Positions 5,439-6,291 of a stretch of DNA of 6,291 nucleotides are shown here, piece by piece. The DNA is from DAOUKH01 sp034420775 (GTDB lineage: Bacteria; Chloroflexota; Dehalococcoidia; SHYB01). The notes beneath the pieces were generated by a model, which saw only the letters and a list, made by a program, of their open reading frames with translations, was not told the DNA's origin and ran no database searches. A program made the position numbers and the translations under genes. Position 1 is the stretch's first letter, and every line of letters starts with the position of its first letter. The DNA is taken from NCBI GenBank assembly GCA_034420775.1, contig DAOUKZ010000206.1, positions 1 to 6,291 on the forward strand, in the 5' to 3' direction.

Positions 5439-6291
5439 ATGGACATCGTTCTCGGCGAAGACGACCAAATGGTGCGCGGCTCGTTCCGCGACTTCTTCAC
5501 CAACGAGTGCCCCACCGACCTGGTCCGTGAGGTCGAGGAGAACGACCTCGACTACTCCCGCGAGCTCTACGCCGCTATGGCCGGGCTCGGCATGCTCTCC
5601 CTTCCCTTCCACCAGACCTACGGCGGCCAGGACGGCCACCTCCTCCACCTCGGCCTCCTCTACGAGGAAATGGGCCGCGCGCTCGCGCCCACGCCGCACC
5701 TCTCCGCCGTGGTGCTGTGCGGGATGCTCATCGCCGAGGCGGGCCGCGAGGAGCAGCGGCTCGGCTACCTGCCCGGCATCGGCGCCGGCGACCTCATCGG
5801 CGCGCTCGCCCTGGCCGAGAGGGCCGACGGGGGCGTCGACGATATCGCCGCGACCGCGTCAATCGACGACGAGACGATCGTGCTCAACGGGGTGAAGCGC
5901 TTCGTTCGCCACGGGGCCGCGGCCGACTTCTTCATCGTGCCGGTACGGGCCGAAGACCTGGCCGGGGAGGATGGCGTCTCCCTGTTCATCGTCCCCGCCA
6001 GTACGGAGGGCCTGACCCTCGAAACGTACCGAACGATGAGCGGCGAGCGCCTCGCCGACGTCACCCTCGACGGCGTGCGACTGCCGGAGGAGGCCCTGCT
6101 GGGTGAGTGGCTCGGTGGTTGGCCCCCGCTGGCGCGGGTGCTCGACTACGGACGGGCCATGCTCGCCTGCGAGATGGTCGGCGGGGCCGAGGCGCTCCTC
6201 GTGCGCACCGTCGAGCATTGCAAGCAGCGCCACACCTTCGGGCGGCCCATCGGCGCGAACCAGGCCCTCCAACACCGCCTCGCGCGCATCA
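5439..6291 (+). CDS. Acyl-CoA dehydrogenase-like protein, degenerate partner-type subunit (3' end cut by window edge)
   Basis: I translated 284 residues up to the window edge; a typical family member has 360-400, so the last quarter is missing. The start ATG is 16 bp after the previous gene, with GAGG 7 nt upstream. Family features include YGGQDGHLLHLGLLYEEMGRAL (61-82), the beta-domain segment IVLNGVKRFVRHG (147-159), a VRLPEEALLG loop (213-222) and the FAD-contact block RHTFGRPIGANQALQHRLA (264-282). Two hallmarks are changed. The T/S-E-P-x-A-G-S-D flavin motif is replaced by ALAERADGGVDD (124-135). The position of the IVD-type catalytic Glu is Gly238 (VLDYGRAML). A medium-chain-type Glu could still lie beyond the edge. 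This pattern fits the companion subunit of a heterotetrameric dehydrogenase, as in actinobacterial steroid side-chain FadE pairs. A stand-alone enzyme remains possible. Confidence 0.9.
   Translation, partial: MDIVLGEDDQMVRGSFRDFFTNECPTDLVREVEENDLDYSRELYAAMAGLGMLSLPFHQTYGGQDGHLLHLGLLYEEMGRALAPTPHLSAVVLCGMLIAEAGREEQRLGYLPGIGAGDLIGALALAERADGGVDDIAATASIDDETIVLNGVKRFVRHGAAADFFIVPVRAEDLAGEDGVSLFIVPASTEGLTLETYRTMSGERLADVTLDGVRLPEEALLGEWLGGWPPLARVLDYGRAMLACEMVGGAEALLVRTVEHCKQRHTFGRPIGANQALQHRLARI

Noticed and set aside
4349..5515. 388-codon minus-strand open frame
   Set aside because: It is antisense to the first acyl-CoA dehydrogenase, with Val/Gly/Ala/His-rich low-complexity translation and no family motif.

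Overview
The window is GC-rich bacterial DNA (roughly two thirds G+C by eye) with seven genes. It falls into a housekeeping half and a catabolic half. The DUF177-rpmF-fabD order, with plsX and fabH absent between rpmF and fabD, together with an amidohydrolase_2/acyl-CoA dehydrogenase cluster, suggests an uncultured or environmental Chloroflexota-like lineage (for example Dehalococcoidia/SAR202 relatives). This is an inference from gene order and protein style and is not proven by the window.

Left half, minus strand (1-1736). A compact operon reads leftwards: a DUF177/YceD protein, ribosomal protein L32 (rpmF), and malonyl-CoA:ACP transacylase (fabD, cut by the left edge). It is led by a near-consensus sigma70-type promoter (TTGACG-18-TATAAT at 1736-1707). 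A 24-bp, almost perfect inverted repeat (1752-1775) lies just upstream of the -35 box and looks like a transcription-factor operator. The operon links ribosome assembly (L32, DUF177) to the start of fatty-acid elongation (FabD), a coupling known in many bacteria.

Middle (1857-4204). Two paralogous amidohydrolase_2 (ACMSD-like TIM-barrel) metalloenzymes are transcribed divergently from a 128-bp shared regulatory region (2997-3124). The left-facing gene has an extended -10 promoter (TGC-TATACT) and a small GC-rich dyad over its predicted start site.

Right half, plus strand (3125-6291). The right-facing amidohydrolase is followed at 18 and 16 bp spacing by two acyl-CoA dehydrogenase genes, the second cut by the right edge. 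The first carries the SEPNAGSD flavin motif and a Glu (E248) at the isovaleryl/long-chain-type catalytic position. The second has Gly at that position and has lost the T/S-E-P-x-A-G-S-D motif. This asymmetry resembles the two-gene, alpha2beta2 acyl-CoA dehydrogenases of actinobacterial steroid side-chain degradation. The plausible picture is a small operon for breakdown of a CoA-activated carboxylic acid, in which hydrolase/decarboxylase-type enzymes act together with a heteromeric dehydrogenase. The substrate cannot be read from the sequence.

No RNA genes, mobile elements, CRISPR arrays or insertion sequences were seen, and no intergenic gap exceeds about 190 bp.
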